DNA of 40,047 bases from Oceanospirillaceae bacterium (GTDB taxonomy: Bacteria > Pseudomonadota > Gammaproteobacteria > Pseudomonadales > Balneatricaceae), in NCBI GenBank assembly GCA_013215375.1, contig JABSRB010000006.1, positions 1 to 40,047 on the forward strand, written 5' to 3'. Of this stretch, positions 1 through 8,933 are shown piece by piece. Position 1 is the first letter of the stretch; each line of letters starts with the position of its first letter. The position numbers and the translations under genes are program-made. A model generated the notes under the pieces. The model did not search any database and was not told the origin of the DNA. It was given only the letters and a program-made list of their open reading frames with translations.

Positions 1-30
1 GACTACCGACTACCGACTACCGACTACCGA
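1..30. repeat. Tandem heptamer repeat (GACTACC)n at left edge
   Basis: About four copies of a 7-bp unit (GACTACC) run in from the window edge. They are followed by a fragment of the dispersed hairpin repeat (TCTCGGTGGTAAA near 42-54). The same heptamer class recurs at 15029-15108. Confidence 0.85.
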
Positions 31-83
31 TTTCGCCTCGTCTCGGTGGTAAACATTATTGTGATGGCTAAGAGTAAATACAT

Positions 84-902
84 ATGACCGTTTATTTTAT
101 AGGTGCGGGTCCTGGGGATCCGGAGTTGATGCCCCTCAAGGGTTTGAGAATCCTTAAATCTTGTCCTGTGGTGTTGTACGCGGGCTCGTTAATTCCCCGT
201 GAAGTGCTGCAAGAAGTGGAGCATAGTGCCGAGCGCATTATCGATACTGCCACGATCAATTTAGATGAGATGCAGCAGTTGTTTAAGCAGGCGCATAAGG
301 AAGGTAAAGATGTGGCGCGCCTGCAGTGCGGTGACCCCTCTTTATACGGCGCAATTGGCGAGCAGATACGCCGCTTAGAGCAACTCGGTATTGATTATCA
401 GATTATTCCAGGCGTGAGTGCGGTGGCAGCTTCAGCAGCTTATCTGGGTAAAGAGCTGACGCTGTCAGGAGTGTCCCAAACCATTATTTTTACCCGCTAT
501 GAAGGCAAAACGCCTTTCCCTGAGCGAGAGCGTTTACCGCAATTGGCGCAATCTGGCGCGACTTTGGCAATTCATCTAGGTGTTACTTACATGAAAAAAA
601 TCGTCGCTGAATTAATACCGCACTACGGCAGTGATTGCCCAGTGGCGGTGTGTTATCGCACTAGCTGGCCAGATCAAGACAAAGTCACTGGAACCTTGGC
701 GGATATTAGCCAAAAAGTGGCTGATAAAGGCTTCAAACTCACCGCATTGATTTTAGTCGGCCGGGTTTTAGATACCGCTGCTTTTGATGACTCTCATCTC
801 TATTCTCAAGATAAACCGAACATATTTCGCAAACGCAAAGGCGTTATCGACAATTTAACTGAACTTGAATCGCGTACTCAAGCAGACACAACAAACGGAT
901 AA
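84..902 (+). CDS. cobM: Precorrin-4 C11-methyltransferase CobM
   Basis: This protein transfers a methyl group from S-adenosylmethionine to C-11 of precorrin-4 in cytoplasmic corrin-ring synthesis. The 272-residue protein opens with the tetrapyrrole-methylase glycine loop (YFIGAGPGDPELM, residues 4-16). It also has the family motifs LQCGDPSLYG (about 80-89) and IPGVSAVAASAAYLG (about 108-122). Length is normal for CobM/CbiF. The ATG is preceded by a weak purine-rich site (AAGAG). The stop lies 3 bp before cobW, so the two are very probably cotranscribed. The other ring-methylating enzymes are not in the window and may lie upstream. CbiF is the anaerobic-pathway equivalent; the cobN/cobW context favours the CobM name. 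Confidence 0.93.
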   Translation: MTVYFIGAGPGDPELMPLKGLRILKSCPVVLYAGSLIPREVLQEVEHSAERIIDTATINLDEMQQLFKQAHKEGKDVARLQCGDPSLYGAIGEQIRRLEQLGIDYQIIPGVSAVAASAAYLGKELTLSGVSQTIIFTRYEGKTPFPERERLPQLAQSGATLAIHLGVTYMKKIVAELIPHYGSDCPVAVCYRTSWPDQDKVTGTLADISQKVADKGFKLTALILVGRVLDTAAFDDSHLYSQDKPNIFRKRKGVIDNLTELESRTQADTTNG

Positions 903-905
903 AAC

Positions 906-1985
906 ATGAAACTCAATAAAATACCCACCACTATCGTTACCGGTTTTCTCGGCAGCGGCAAAACCACACTGCTCTCAACCGTTTTAAAACAAGCTGCTGG
1001 CAAACGTATTGCAGTGATCGTCAACGAATTTGGCGAGTTGGACATCGACTCTGAATTACTGCGTAGCTGCCCGCTGGATTGTGACGATGAAGGGGCTAGC
1101 TTAGTGCAAGGCAAAAATGGCATTTACGAGCTGGCCAATGGCTGCATTTGCTGCACCGTGGAAGAAGAGTTTTTACCGGTGATGCAAGAGCTAGTGGCGA
1201 GACGCGATGACATCGATCACATCTTGATTGAAACATCTGGCTTAGCGCTACCTAAGCCTTTAGTGCAAGCATTTAACTGGCCGGGTATCAAAGAGCACTG
1301 CACTGTAGATGCGGTGATTACCGTGGTTGATGGTCCTGCCATCGCAGCGGGTCGCTTTGCCAATGATGAAGCGCAAGTACAAAGTCAGCGGCTGGCGGAT
1401 GAGAGCTTAAATCATGATCCCAGTTTGCAAGAGTTACTGGATGACCAGTTAAGCGCTGCAGATTTAGTAGTAATCAGCAAAAATGATTTGCTCAATGATG
1501 AAGAGCGCGAAAGGGTTGAAAAAATCATTAGTCAACGTTTGCCGAGCAGTGTGAAAACATTGTATATCGACAACGGTGATGCGCCATTAGATGCCCTTTT
1601 TGGCATAGAAGCGGCGACTGAGGCGCGTATCGATGCGGTACACAACCATCACGATGCGCACCACGAACACGGTCATCATCATGCTCACGCCGAAGACCAT
1701 TTCGACTCTTTTGTGATCAGTTTGGGGTTAGTGGATGCGGCTAAGCTGCAACAAGTATTACAGGAACTCATTGATACGCAAAACATTTTTCGTGCCAAAG
1801 GATTCGCTGCAGAGCCTAATAAGCCTATGCGCCGCGTTATCCAAGCGGTAGGCAAACGTCTGAACAGCCATTTTGATCGCCTCTGGAGCGCAGATGAAAC
1901 ACCACAGACTCAATTGGTGTTTATCGGCAAGGGGATAGAGAAGGCACAGATTGAGCAGGCTTTGTCGGTCGCGGTGGTGGGGTAG
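906..1985 (+). CDS. cobW: CobW-type metal-chaperone GTPase
   Basis: This is a COG0523 family GTPase, thought to deliver metal, here cobalt, to the cobalamin pathway. The P-loop GFLGSGKTTLL is at about residues 14-24. The metal-binding motif GCICC lies near residues 79-83. A guanine-specificity SKND motif follows in the middle of the protein. A histidine-rich linker at about 246-265 (HNHHDAHHEHGHHHAHAEDH) precedes the C-terminal CobW_C domain. At 359 residues it has the usual family length. It starts 3 bp after cobM. A 378-bp repeat-filled spacer separates it from cobN. Family members can serve zinc or iron enzymes, so assignment to cobalt rests on the gene context. Confidence 0.92.
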   Translation: MKLNKIPTTIVTGFLGSGKTTLLSTVLKQAAGKRIAVIVNEFGELDIDSELLRSCPLDCDDEGASLVQGKNGIYELANGCICCTVEEEFLPVMQELVARRDDIDHILIETSGLALPKPLVQAFNWPGIKEHCTVDAVITVVDGPAIAAGRFANDEAQVQSQRLADESLNHDPSLQELLDDQLSAADLVVISKNDLLNDEERERVEKIISQRLPSSVKTLYIDNGDAPLDALFGIEAATEARIDAVHNHHDAHHEHGHHHAHAEDHFDSFVISLGLVDAAKLQQVLQELIDTQNIFRAKGFAAEPNKPMRRVIQAVGKRLNSHFDRLWSADETPQTQLVFIGKGIEKAQIEQALSVAVVG

Positions 1986-2363
1986 GAGAAGGGCAGCTAG
2001 AAAGCTACGAGCTACGAGCTACAAGAAAATAGTTCTTTCTCTGTGTAGCGAAGCGCCTCGGTGCCCTCTGTGGTAGATAGTCTTGTAAAAGATTTTTTCA
2101 CCACAGAGGGCACCGAGGACACGGAGAAGGGATTAAAGACTAAAGATGTTTTTTGGTTTTTCTCGGTGTAGCGAAGCGCCTCTGTGTCCTCTGTGGTAGA
2201 TAGTCTTTTAAAAGATTTTTTTCACCACAGAGGGCACAGAGAACACGGAGAAGAGATTAAAGACAAAAGATTATTCTTGGTCTTTCTCGATGGTCGATAG
2301 TCTTTTAACAATTCGAAATGTTATATAAATAGGTAGGTTTGTATCAAAAAGGTGAGTGTTTAG
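1986..2363. repeat. Repeat-filled spacer: two copies of a ~100-bp hairpin element
   Basis: There is no gene here. A short heptamer-like run (AGCTACG units, about 2002-2024) precedes two full copies of a dispersed palindromic element at about 2034-2129 and 2156-2253. A third partial copy lies at about 2280-2308. Each copy pairs a left arm (GCCTCxGTGxCCTCTGTGGT) with a right arm (CACCACAGAGGGCAC), around an AT-rich loop that is itself partly palindromic. The left arm also carries GTGTAGCGAAGCGCC. The tandem copies could act as a terminator or RNA-processing site between cobW and cobN. Confidence 0.8.
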
Positions 2364-5300
2364 ATGCATTTGTTAGCGGCGAAGCCCGGTGGGTTTGTGG
2401 ACGAGGAAGGTATTGTCGATCTCGATCAGTCACCGGCCGATATAGTGATTTTGGCGGCGGCGGATTCGCAGTTGGCGGCGCTCAGTGCCGGGTTGCAGGT
2501 CAGTCATATGCAACGCCCCGGTGCGCCGAGCGTGCGTATTGCCAATTGGATGCAGCTGCTAAAACCAGCTGCCTACGATTTGTACGAGGAAAAAGTGCTG
2601 GGTGATGCCAAGTTGGTGTTGGTGTCACTGCTCGGTGGTCGTAACTATTGGCAGTATGGCTTTGAGCGTCTGATGGAGTGGGCGCAGGGGGCGGGGCGCA
2701 CATTGATCTTTGTGCCAGGGGATGACAGTGTCGACCCAGAGCTTATTGATGCTAGTACCGTTGACTCACAACTGCAAACGACAATATGGCGCTACCTGCG
2801 CGAGAGCGGTGTGGATAATAGCAAATCGCTACTGCATCTTTTAGCCAGTGAGTTTTTTGATCTCGATTGGCCGTATCGCGAGCCGCAAATCTTGCCACGC
2901 GCACAGATGTACATGCCGGGTAATCAGTATCATCAGGCGAGCCTAGATCAGTGGCAATCATTGTGGCTGGCGGATGCCCAAGCACAAGGCACCCGTGGTC
3001 AGGCGAATGCGCCAGTGGCGCTACTGTTTTATCGCAGTCACTTAGCCTCGGCCAATACACAAATGTTTGATCAGCTGATTGCCCAATTGCGAGAGGCGGG
3101 TTTGCAGCCATTGCCCATTGCTATCGCCTCCCTAAAAGATGCTGAGTCTATAGCGCTGGTCAATGATTTGATCGGGCGCAGTGGCGCCAAGCTAATACTG
3201 AATACCACCGGCTTTGCTTGCAATAGATCCCAAGCGCCGGAATTGTCCTCCCAGCCGAGTGACTTTGTCTCGCCTTTTACAGCCAATATTCCAGTACTAC
3301 AGCTGGTACTTTCCAGTAGTACCGAAGAAGATTGGCGCAGTTATAGTCAGGGGCTGCGCTCTCGAGATGTGGCGATGCAAGTGGCATTGCCGGAACTTGA
3401 TGGGCGTATATTAACCCGCGCTATTAGTTTTAAAGCGGCGAGCCATCGCGATGAGGTGGCCCAAGTGGATATCGTGCGCTATGAGTTGCAAGCAGAGCGC
3501 GCTGCCTTCGTCATTGAGCTGGCGAAAAAATATTTAGCGTTGAGCCACAAGCCCAATAAACACAAGAAAATAGCCTTGATCTTAGCCAACTATCCGACCA
3601 AAGATGGCCGCATCGGCAATGGCGTAGGCTTAGATACCCCCAACTCTACCGTCAATATCTTAAACTCGCTGAAGCAGGCGGGCTATGCACTGCCTGATGA
3701 GCTACCTGAAAACGGTAATGCATTGATTGAAGCGTTGCTGCAAAGCATTACTAACAATCCCAATACCTTGCACTATTTAGGTTGCTGGCAGAGCTTGGAC
3801 GTGAAGGTCTATCAAAAACATTTTGCACAGTTACCTAAAGAGAGCCGCGATGCAGTGATGCAGCGCTGGGGCGCTCCCGAGCAAGATCATAAATATCGCG
3901 ATGGCCGCATCATGATCGCCGGTATTCGTTTGGGCAGTATCTTCCTCGGCATTCAGCCAGCGCGCGGTTTTAATATTGATTTACTGGCTAATTATCACGA
4001 CCCCGATTTAGTGCCGCCACACAGCTATTTAGCTTTCTACTTTTGGCTGCGCCACGTGTATAGCGTGGATGCCATAGTGCACGTGGGCAAACACGGCAAT
4101 CTTGAGTGGCTGCCGGGCAAGGGCTTGGCGTTATCTAATCGTTGTTGGCCGGACATTGCCATGGGGCCAATACCACATTTTTATCCTTTTATCGTCAATG
4201 ATCCGGGTGAGGGCGCACAGGCAAAACGTCGCGCCCAAGCGGTGGTGATTGACCATTTAATGCCACCGATGACCCGCGCTGAAACCTACGGTGAACTGGC
4301 GGAGCTAGAGGGTTTGGTGGATGAGTATTATCAGGCAATGGGCATGGATACAAGGCGCGAGACCTGGCTGCGCGAACAGATTTTAGTGCAGGTAAAAAGC
4401 ACTAACTTGCTGCAAGAATTGGCGATCATCGCCGATGAAAAAGATCAGGGACACAGCGATGAAGTGCTCAATCAATTAGATACTTATCTGTGCGATATTA
4501 AAGAGGCGCAAATACGCCATGGGTTGCACATTTTAGGCGAGCTACCTGTTGCCGATAAATTGGCCGATACTATTATAGCGCTGCTCAGATTACCGCGCGG
4601 CAAACAAAACAACGATGCGGGCCTGCTGCACAATATGGCAGCGGATTTTGCGTTAGTGGTGGATGGTGAAAATTTCGACCCCAGTGACGCCAGCACAGAA
4701 AACTGGCTAGGTGAGCGACCTACATTACTCCAGCAAGTGTCGAGCGAAAGCTGGCGCAGCCAAGCCGATACCCGGGAGCGCTTAGAGCTACTGGCGAGAG
4801 ATTGGGTGAAAGATTATGTGCTGGCAGATGCAGATTTGTCCGCGCTTGCGGCTTATCCGCGCACCCAGATGCAATTAGACTATTGTAAAAACGTGATTAA
4901 AACAGTGCTGGAGCGCTCGGTGAAACAAGAGCTGGGTGCCTTAGTCAACGGCTTGTCCGGTGAGTTTGTCGAACCCGGCCCTTCAGGCGCGCCGACTCGA
5001 GGCCGTTTAGATACATTGCCTACCGGGCGCAACTTTTTTTCGTTGGACAACCGATCAGTGCCCTCAAAAGCGGCTTGGGCGCTGGGTCAAAAATCAGCAC
5101 AAGCGTTAATTGAAAGGCACTTGCAGGAGCACGGTGATTACCCGCAAACTTTGGGTCTGTCGGTGTGGGGCACCGCTACGATGCGCACCGGCGGTGATGA
5201 TATCGCCCAAGCCTTTGCCTTAATGGGCGTGCGTCCGGTGTGGGCACCTGGCTCGCAGCGGGTAGTGGATATTGAAGTGATTCCCTGCATGCAGTTGGGC

Positions 5301-6233
5301 AGACCTAGAGTGGATGTCACCTTGCGCGTCTCAGGTTTTTTCCGCGATGCTTTCGCCAATGTGATGAAGCTTTACGACACGGCGGTGCAGGCGATTATCA
5401 GCATGGATGATCCGGGCCCCAGTAACGTGATTGCCAGCAATATAACTGCGCGTACCGATGAACTGGTGGCACAGGGCATGGATCTGGAGCAAGCGCAGCG
5501 CGAGGCGAGCTTTCGAGTGTTTGGCTCCAAACCTGGTGCCTACGGCGCGGGCCTGCAAGGGCTGATCGATGAGCGCTGTTGGGAGCAGGCCTCGGACTTA
5601 TCCGATGCCTATCTTAATTGGGGCGGCTATGCCTACACCAATAGCGATACGGATGCGGTAGTGGCGACCGCTGCTTTTTCTCATCAATTGTCGAAGATGC
5701 AAGTGGTGGTGCAAAACCAAGATAACCGCGAGCATGATTTGCTCGACTCCGACGATTATTACCAGTTTCAAGGCGGCATGAGCAATGCGGTGACGCAGTT
5801 GTCGGGGCAGGCACCGGCTATCTATCACTCGGATCACTCCAACCCTGAAAAACCAGTGATCCGCACTTTAAAAGAAGAGCTGAATCGGGTGATTCGCTCG
5901 CGGGTGTTAAATCCTAAGTGGATTAACGCAATGCGCGAGCACGGCTACAAAGGCGCCTTTGAAATGAGTGCCACTATTGATTACCTGTTTGCCTACGATG
6001 CCACCACTAATTTGATCGATGATTACCAATACCAGAGCGTGGCTGACACTTTGTTGTTTGATGCAGAGAATCAACAATTTTTGCAGGATAACAATCCGGC
6101 GGCACTGGAAGAAATGGCGGAGCGTTTACTGGAAGCATGCCAGCGGGGGCTCTGGTCTGATAGCGCAGAGTACGCCGATAAGCTGCAAGATTTATTACTA
6201 AGTATCGATGAGCAGCAAGAGCTGGGACAATGA
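2364..6233 (+). CDS. cobN: Cobaltochelatase subunit CobN
   Basis: This is the large, BchH-like subunit of the ATP-dependent aerobic cobaltochelatase, which inserts cobalt into hydrogenobyrinate a,c-diamide. The 1289-residue length fits the family. CobN/magnesium-chelatase-H signatures are visible, notably HVGKHGNLEWLPGKGLALSN near residues 573-592 and the glycine-rich PGPSGAPTRGR. The ATG at 2364 has a good Shine-Dalgarno site (AAAGGTGAG) 7 bp upstream, which fixes the start. The 3' end overlaps cobQ. The partner AAA+ and VWA subunits (CobS and CobT of the chelatase) are not in the window; the cobS and cobT found downstream are the unrelated nucleotide-loop enzymes. Confidence 0.95.
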   Translation: MHLLAAKPGGFVDEEGIVDLDQSPADIVILAAADSQLAALSAGLQVSHMQRPGAPSVRIANWMQLLKPAAYDLYEEKVLGDAKLVLVSLLGGRNYWQYGFERLMEWAQGAGRTLIFVPGDDSVDPELIDASTVDSQLQTTIWRYLRESGVDNSKSLLHLLASEFFDLDWPYREPQILPRAQMYMPGNQYHQASLDQWQSLWLADAQAQGTRGQANAPVALLFYRSHLASANTQMFDQLIAQLREAGLQPLPIAIASLKDAESIALVNDLIGRSGAKLILNTTGFACNRSQAPELSSQPSDFVSPFTANIPVLQLVLSSSTEEDWRSYSQGLRSRDVAMQVALPELDGRILTRAISFKAASHRDEVAQVDIVRYELQAERAAFVIELAKKYLALSHKPNKHKKIALILANYPTKDGRIGNGVGLDTPNSTVNILNSLKQAGYALPDELPENGNALIEALLQSITNNPNTLHYLGCWQSLDVKVYQKHFAQLPKESRDAVMQRWGAPEQDHKYRDGRIMIAGIRLGSIFLGIQPARGFNIDLLANYHDPDLVPPHSYLAFYFWLRHVYSVDAIVHVGKHGNLEWLPGKGLALSNRCWPDIAMGPIPHFYPFIVNDPGEGAQAKRRAQAVVIDHLMPPMTRAETYGELAELEGLVDEYYQAMGMDTRRETWLREQILVQVKSTNLLQELAIIADEKDQGHSDEVLNQLDTYLCDIKEAQIRHGLHILGELPVADKLADTIIALLRLPRGKQNNDAGLLHNMAADFALVVDGENFDPSDASTENWLGERPTLLQQVSSESWRSQADTRERLELLARDWVKDYVLADADLSALAAYPRTQMQLDYCKNVIKTVLERSVKQELGALVNGLSGEFVEPGPSGAPTRGRLDTLPTGRNFFSLDNRSVPSKAAWALGQKSAQALIERHLQEHGDYPQTLGLSVWGTATMRTGGDDIAQAFALMGVRPVWAPGSQRVVDIEVIPCMQLGRPRVDVTLRVSGFFRDAFANVMKLYDTAVQAIISMDDPGPSNVIASNITARTDELVAQGMDLEQAQREASFRVFGSKPGAYGAGLQGLIDERCWEQASDLSDAYLNWGGYAYTNSDTDAVVATAAFSHQLSKMQVVVQNQDNREHDLLDSDDYYQFQGGMSNAVTQLSGQAPAIYHSDHSNPEKPVIRTLKEELNRVIRSRVLNPKWINAMREHGYKGAFEMSATIDYLFAYDATTNLIDDYQYQSVADTLLFDAENQQFLQDNNPAALEEMAERLLEACQRGLWSDSAEYADKLQDLLLSIDEQQELGQ

Positions 6234-7782
6234 ATTTGAGACACAACTATTGAAAACATTTAAAAATCCACACACATTAATGGTACAAGGCACTACTTCG
6301 GATGCCGGAAAGAGCGTGTTAGTCACCGCGCTGTGTCGCATTTTAGCCAGAGCAGGTATTAAAGTAGCGCCTTTTAAGTCGCAGAATATGGCGCTGAACA
6401 GTGCAGTGACGCCAGAGGGCGGCGAAATAGGTCGCGCTCAAGCAGTGCAGGCGCAGGGCTGCTTTTTAGCGCCTAATATTTTGATGAATCCTATACTGCT
6501 CAAACCCAACTCAGACATCGGCTCCCAAGTAATACTCAATGGCAAGTCCATTGGCAATATGAAAGCGCGCGAATATCATTTGTACAAGCCGCAGCTATTA
6601 GCGCAAGTGCTGGAAACTTTTGCACAGCTGCAAGCGCTGTATCCGGTCACTATTATTGAAGGGGCGGGCTCCCCGGCTGAAATTAATTTGCGCGAGCACG
6701 ATATCGTCAATATGGGGCTGGCCGAAGCGTTGGATTGCCCGGTGATTATCGTTGCGGATATTGATCGCGGCGGCGTGTTTGCCCACCTTTATGGCACCTA
6801 CGCACTGCTTAGTGATAGCGAACAGCAGCGGGTGGTGGGCTTTGTGATTAACCGCTTTCGCGGCGACGTGAGTTTGCTGCAATCGGGCTTGGATTGGTTA
6901 GAAGCTAAAACCGGCGTACCGACGATTGCGGTAATCCCCTATATCACCAATTTGCACATAGAAGCGGAAGATGCGGTAGAACAGCACCAGTTAGCCACCG
7001 ACAGCAAAGCGTTTAAAATAGTGGTGCCGCTCTATCCGCGCGCCAGTAATCATACCGATTTTGATGTGTTGCGTTTGCATCCGCAACTCGATTGCGAGTT
7101 TGTGCGCGATGCGCAGCTGTACGCCGGTGCCGATTTAATTATTTTGCCTGGCAGTAAAAATGTCAGTAATGATTTGGCTTGGTTAAAAGCGCAGGGCTGG
7201 GCGCAGATCATCGAACGCCACATACGCTTTGGCGGCAAAGTATTGGGCATTTGCGGGGGCTATCAAATGTTGGGACAAGTGATCCACGATCCGGCGGGCA
7301 TCGAAAATCAAGCGGGTAGCAGTAAAGGCTTGGGACGACTCGATATTGAGACCACGTTACAGGTACAGAAAACCTTAACTAACATCAGCGGCTATAGTTT
7401 AGTAGGCAACAGTCCTGTGACAGGCTATGAAATACACGCCGGGGAGAGTAGCGGTGCAGACAGAACGCGGGCGCTGTTTAAAATAGCGGCCAAAGGCAGC
7501 GCTGATTATTACCTTGAAGGCGCTGCTAACCCGGATGACACTGTGCGCGGTACGTATTTGCACGGTTTGTTAGAGGGCGCGCAAATACTGGAGGAAATAC
7601 TCAATTGGGCGGGGCTGCAACAAGTCGCAGCGTTCGACTACCAAGCATTTCGCGAGCAGCAGATAGAACGCCTCGCCGATGAAGTAGAGAAAGTATTACC
7701 ACTGCAAAAGCTCTGCCAGTTATTGGCCTTAGAGGAACATGAGTCAGGCAGTACAGCGGGACAAGTTGACGATGTGGTTTAG
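6208..7782 (+). CDS. cobQ: Cobyric acid synthase CobQ
   Basis: This glutamine-dependent enzyme amidates the b, d, e and g side chains of adenosylcobyrinate a,c-diamide. The N-terminal ATP-binding part shows LMVQGTTSDAGKSVLV. The C-terminal class I glutamine amidotransferase part shows the nucleophile region LGICGGYQMLG and the catalytic-His region TYLHGLLEG. Length is normal (524 residues from the first ATG). The start is uncertain. ATG 6208 lies inside the end of cobN and has no clear ribosome site. A TTG at 6250 would give the short N-terminus more typical of the family. The gene overlaps both neighbours, so translational coupling within the operon is likely. Confidence 0.94.
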   Translation: MSSKSWDNEFETQLLKTFKNPHTLMVQGTTSDAGKSVLVTALCRILARAGIKVAPFKSQNMALNSAVTPEGGEIGRAQAVQAQGCFLAPNILMNPILLKPNSDIGSQVILNGKSIGNMKAREYHLYKPQLLAQVLETFAQLQALYPVTIIEGAGSPAEINLREHDIVNMGLAEALDCPVIIVADIDRGGVFAHLYGTYALLSDSEQQRVVGFVINRFRGDVSLLQSGLDWLEAKTGVPTIAVIPYITNLHIEAEDAVEQHQLATDSKAFKIVVPLYPRASNHTDFDVLRLHPQLDCEFVRDAQLYAGADLIILPGSKNVSNDLAWLKAQGWAQIIERHIRFGGKVLGICGGYQMLGQVIHDPAGIENQAGSSKGLGRLDIETTLQVQKTLTNISGYSLVGNSPVTGYEIHAGESSGADRTRALFKIAAKGSADYYLEGAANPDDTVRGTYLHGLLEGAQILEEILNWAGLQQVAAFDYQAFREQQIERLADEVEKVLPLQKLCQLLALEEHESGSTAGQVDDVV

Positions 7783-8731
7783 TTTTTTGGTGGTACTGCT
7801 GGCGGTGGCGCTTGATTATAAATTTGCAGAAGTGTCTCGCCACCATCCCCTAGTGTACTTTGGCAATGCAGTGCAATGTATAGAGCGGCTGCTTAATCGC
7901 GCTAAAACTAATAGTTACTTTGGTTTTGTCGGTAAACTACTGGGCGTTATTGCCTGGTGCCTAGCAGTGCTGCCATTGGTCTGGATCAGCTACTTAATTG
8001 AGCAATGGCTGGTGCATGGGCCGTTGCACTCTGCTGTATTGTCTTGGTTGTTCGCCGGCAGTGTGCTGTATTTTGCACTTGGCTGGCGCAGTCTTATGGC
8101 GCACGCAGAAGCGATTGCTCGGCCCTTAAAAGCGGGTGATATCAATGCCGCACGACAAGCAGTGGCGATGATAGTGAGCCGTGATACCCAAGGCTTAAAC
8201 GCTATACAGATTAGCAACGCAGCTAGTGAATCAGTACTGGAAAATGGTGCCGATGCGATTTTTGCCGCTATTTTTTGGTTTCTACTGTTGGGTGTGCCAG
8301 GTGTGGTGTTGTATCGCCTAGCCAATACCTTAGATGCTATGTGGGGTTATAAACATCGCCGTTATTTGCACTTTGGCTGGGCGGCGGCGCGAATCGACGA
8401 TGTGCTTAACTATCTGCCCGCCAGATTAGCGGCGATCAGCTATGCATTATTGGGTAATTATCATAGCGCTAGAGCTTGCTGGAAAAGTCAGGGAGTTAAC
8501 TGGAAGAGTCCCAATGCGGGGCCAGTGATGGCGGCGGGGGCGGGAGCTCTTAATTTGCGTTTGGGAGGCGGCTCTGTTTATCAGGGGCAGTGGCAAGATA
8601 GGCCACTATTGGGCCCAGCGACTGGAGAGGATCCCAGCGTATTTGCGATTGATGCCAGCTGTCTGTTAGTGACCAGAGTATTGGCGCTATGGTTAGCGGT
8701 GTTGTGGGTAGCAGCGCTGCTTTGTGGTTAG
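7739..8731 (+). CDS. cbiB: Adenosylcobinamide-phosphate synthase CbiB
   Basis: This membrane protein attaches (R)-1-aminopropanol phosphate to adenosylcobyric acid; in aerobic nomenclature it is called CobD. The 330-residue protein has several hydrophobic segments (about 12-25, 60-82, 92-112, 178-197 and 308-329). Family regions include the N-terminal HPLVYFGNAV, the ARPLKAGD...AR region and the C-terminal PNAGPVMAAGAGAL. ATG 7739 overlaps cobQ by 44 bp, with AGAGGA very close upstream. An internal ATG at 7772 would better match the usual start just before the first membrane helix. The cobD-type threonine-phosphate decarboxylase downstream makes its substrate. Confidence 0.92.
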   Translation: MSQAVQRDKLTMWFSFLVVLLAVALDYKFAEVSRHHPLVYFGNAVQCIERLLNRAKTNSYFGFVGKLLGVIAWCLAVLPLVWISYLIEQWLVHGPLHSAVLSWLFAGSVLYFALGWRSLMAHAEAIARPLKAGDINAARQAVAMIVSRDTQGLNAIQISNAASESVLENGADAIFAAIFWFLLLGVPGVVLYRLANTLDAMWGYKHRRYLHFGWAAARIDDVLNYLPARLAAISYALLGNYHSARACWKSQGVNWKSPNAGPVMAAGAGALNLRLGGGSVYQGQWQDRPLLGPATGEDPSVFAIDASCLLVTRVLALWLAVLWVAALLCG

Positions 8732-8933
8732 CGGTTTTAGCGGCGAAATTTGGATTAAGAATATTAGCCCGAATATTGCATGCAACAGCTCGTGTTCTAG
8801 CTTGCTCCTTGATTTTACAGATTTTTCTTTCTCAATCGACCGGACACACCAGTATGGTGCTCAATCGAAAAAAAGCCTGTAAAAACAATTAGCGACGCTA
8901 TCATCACGGTATTGCACGCAATATCCGGGTTAG
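8732..8933. other. cbiB-cobD spacer with a long imperfect inverted repeat
   Basis: This 202-bp spacer has no convincing gene. TTTTACAG (8813-8820) is inverted as CTGTAAAA (8877-8884). Between them lie a T-rich arm, an A-rich arm (CGAAAAAAAG) and a small CACCA-gta-TGGTG hairpin. CTCAATCGA occurs twice inside (about 8831-8839 and 8860-8868). Together these could form an attenuator-like fold within the operon. Confidence 0.4.

Noticed and set aside
1986-2363. Cobalamin riboswitch before cobN (also looked for before cobM, cobD, cbiX and cobU)
   Set aside because: No B12-box-like core was found. The spacer is made of dispersed hairpin repeats.
8689-8892. 67-codon frame overlapping the end of cbiB
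   Set aside because: It overlaps cbiB out of frame, shows no family resemblance and covers the inverted repeat in the spacer.
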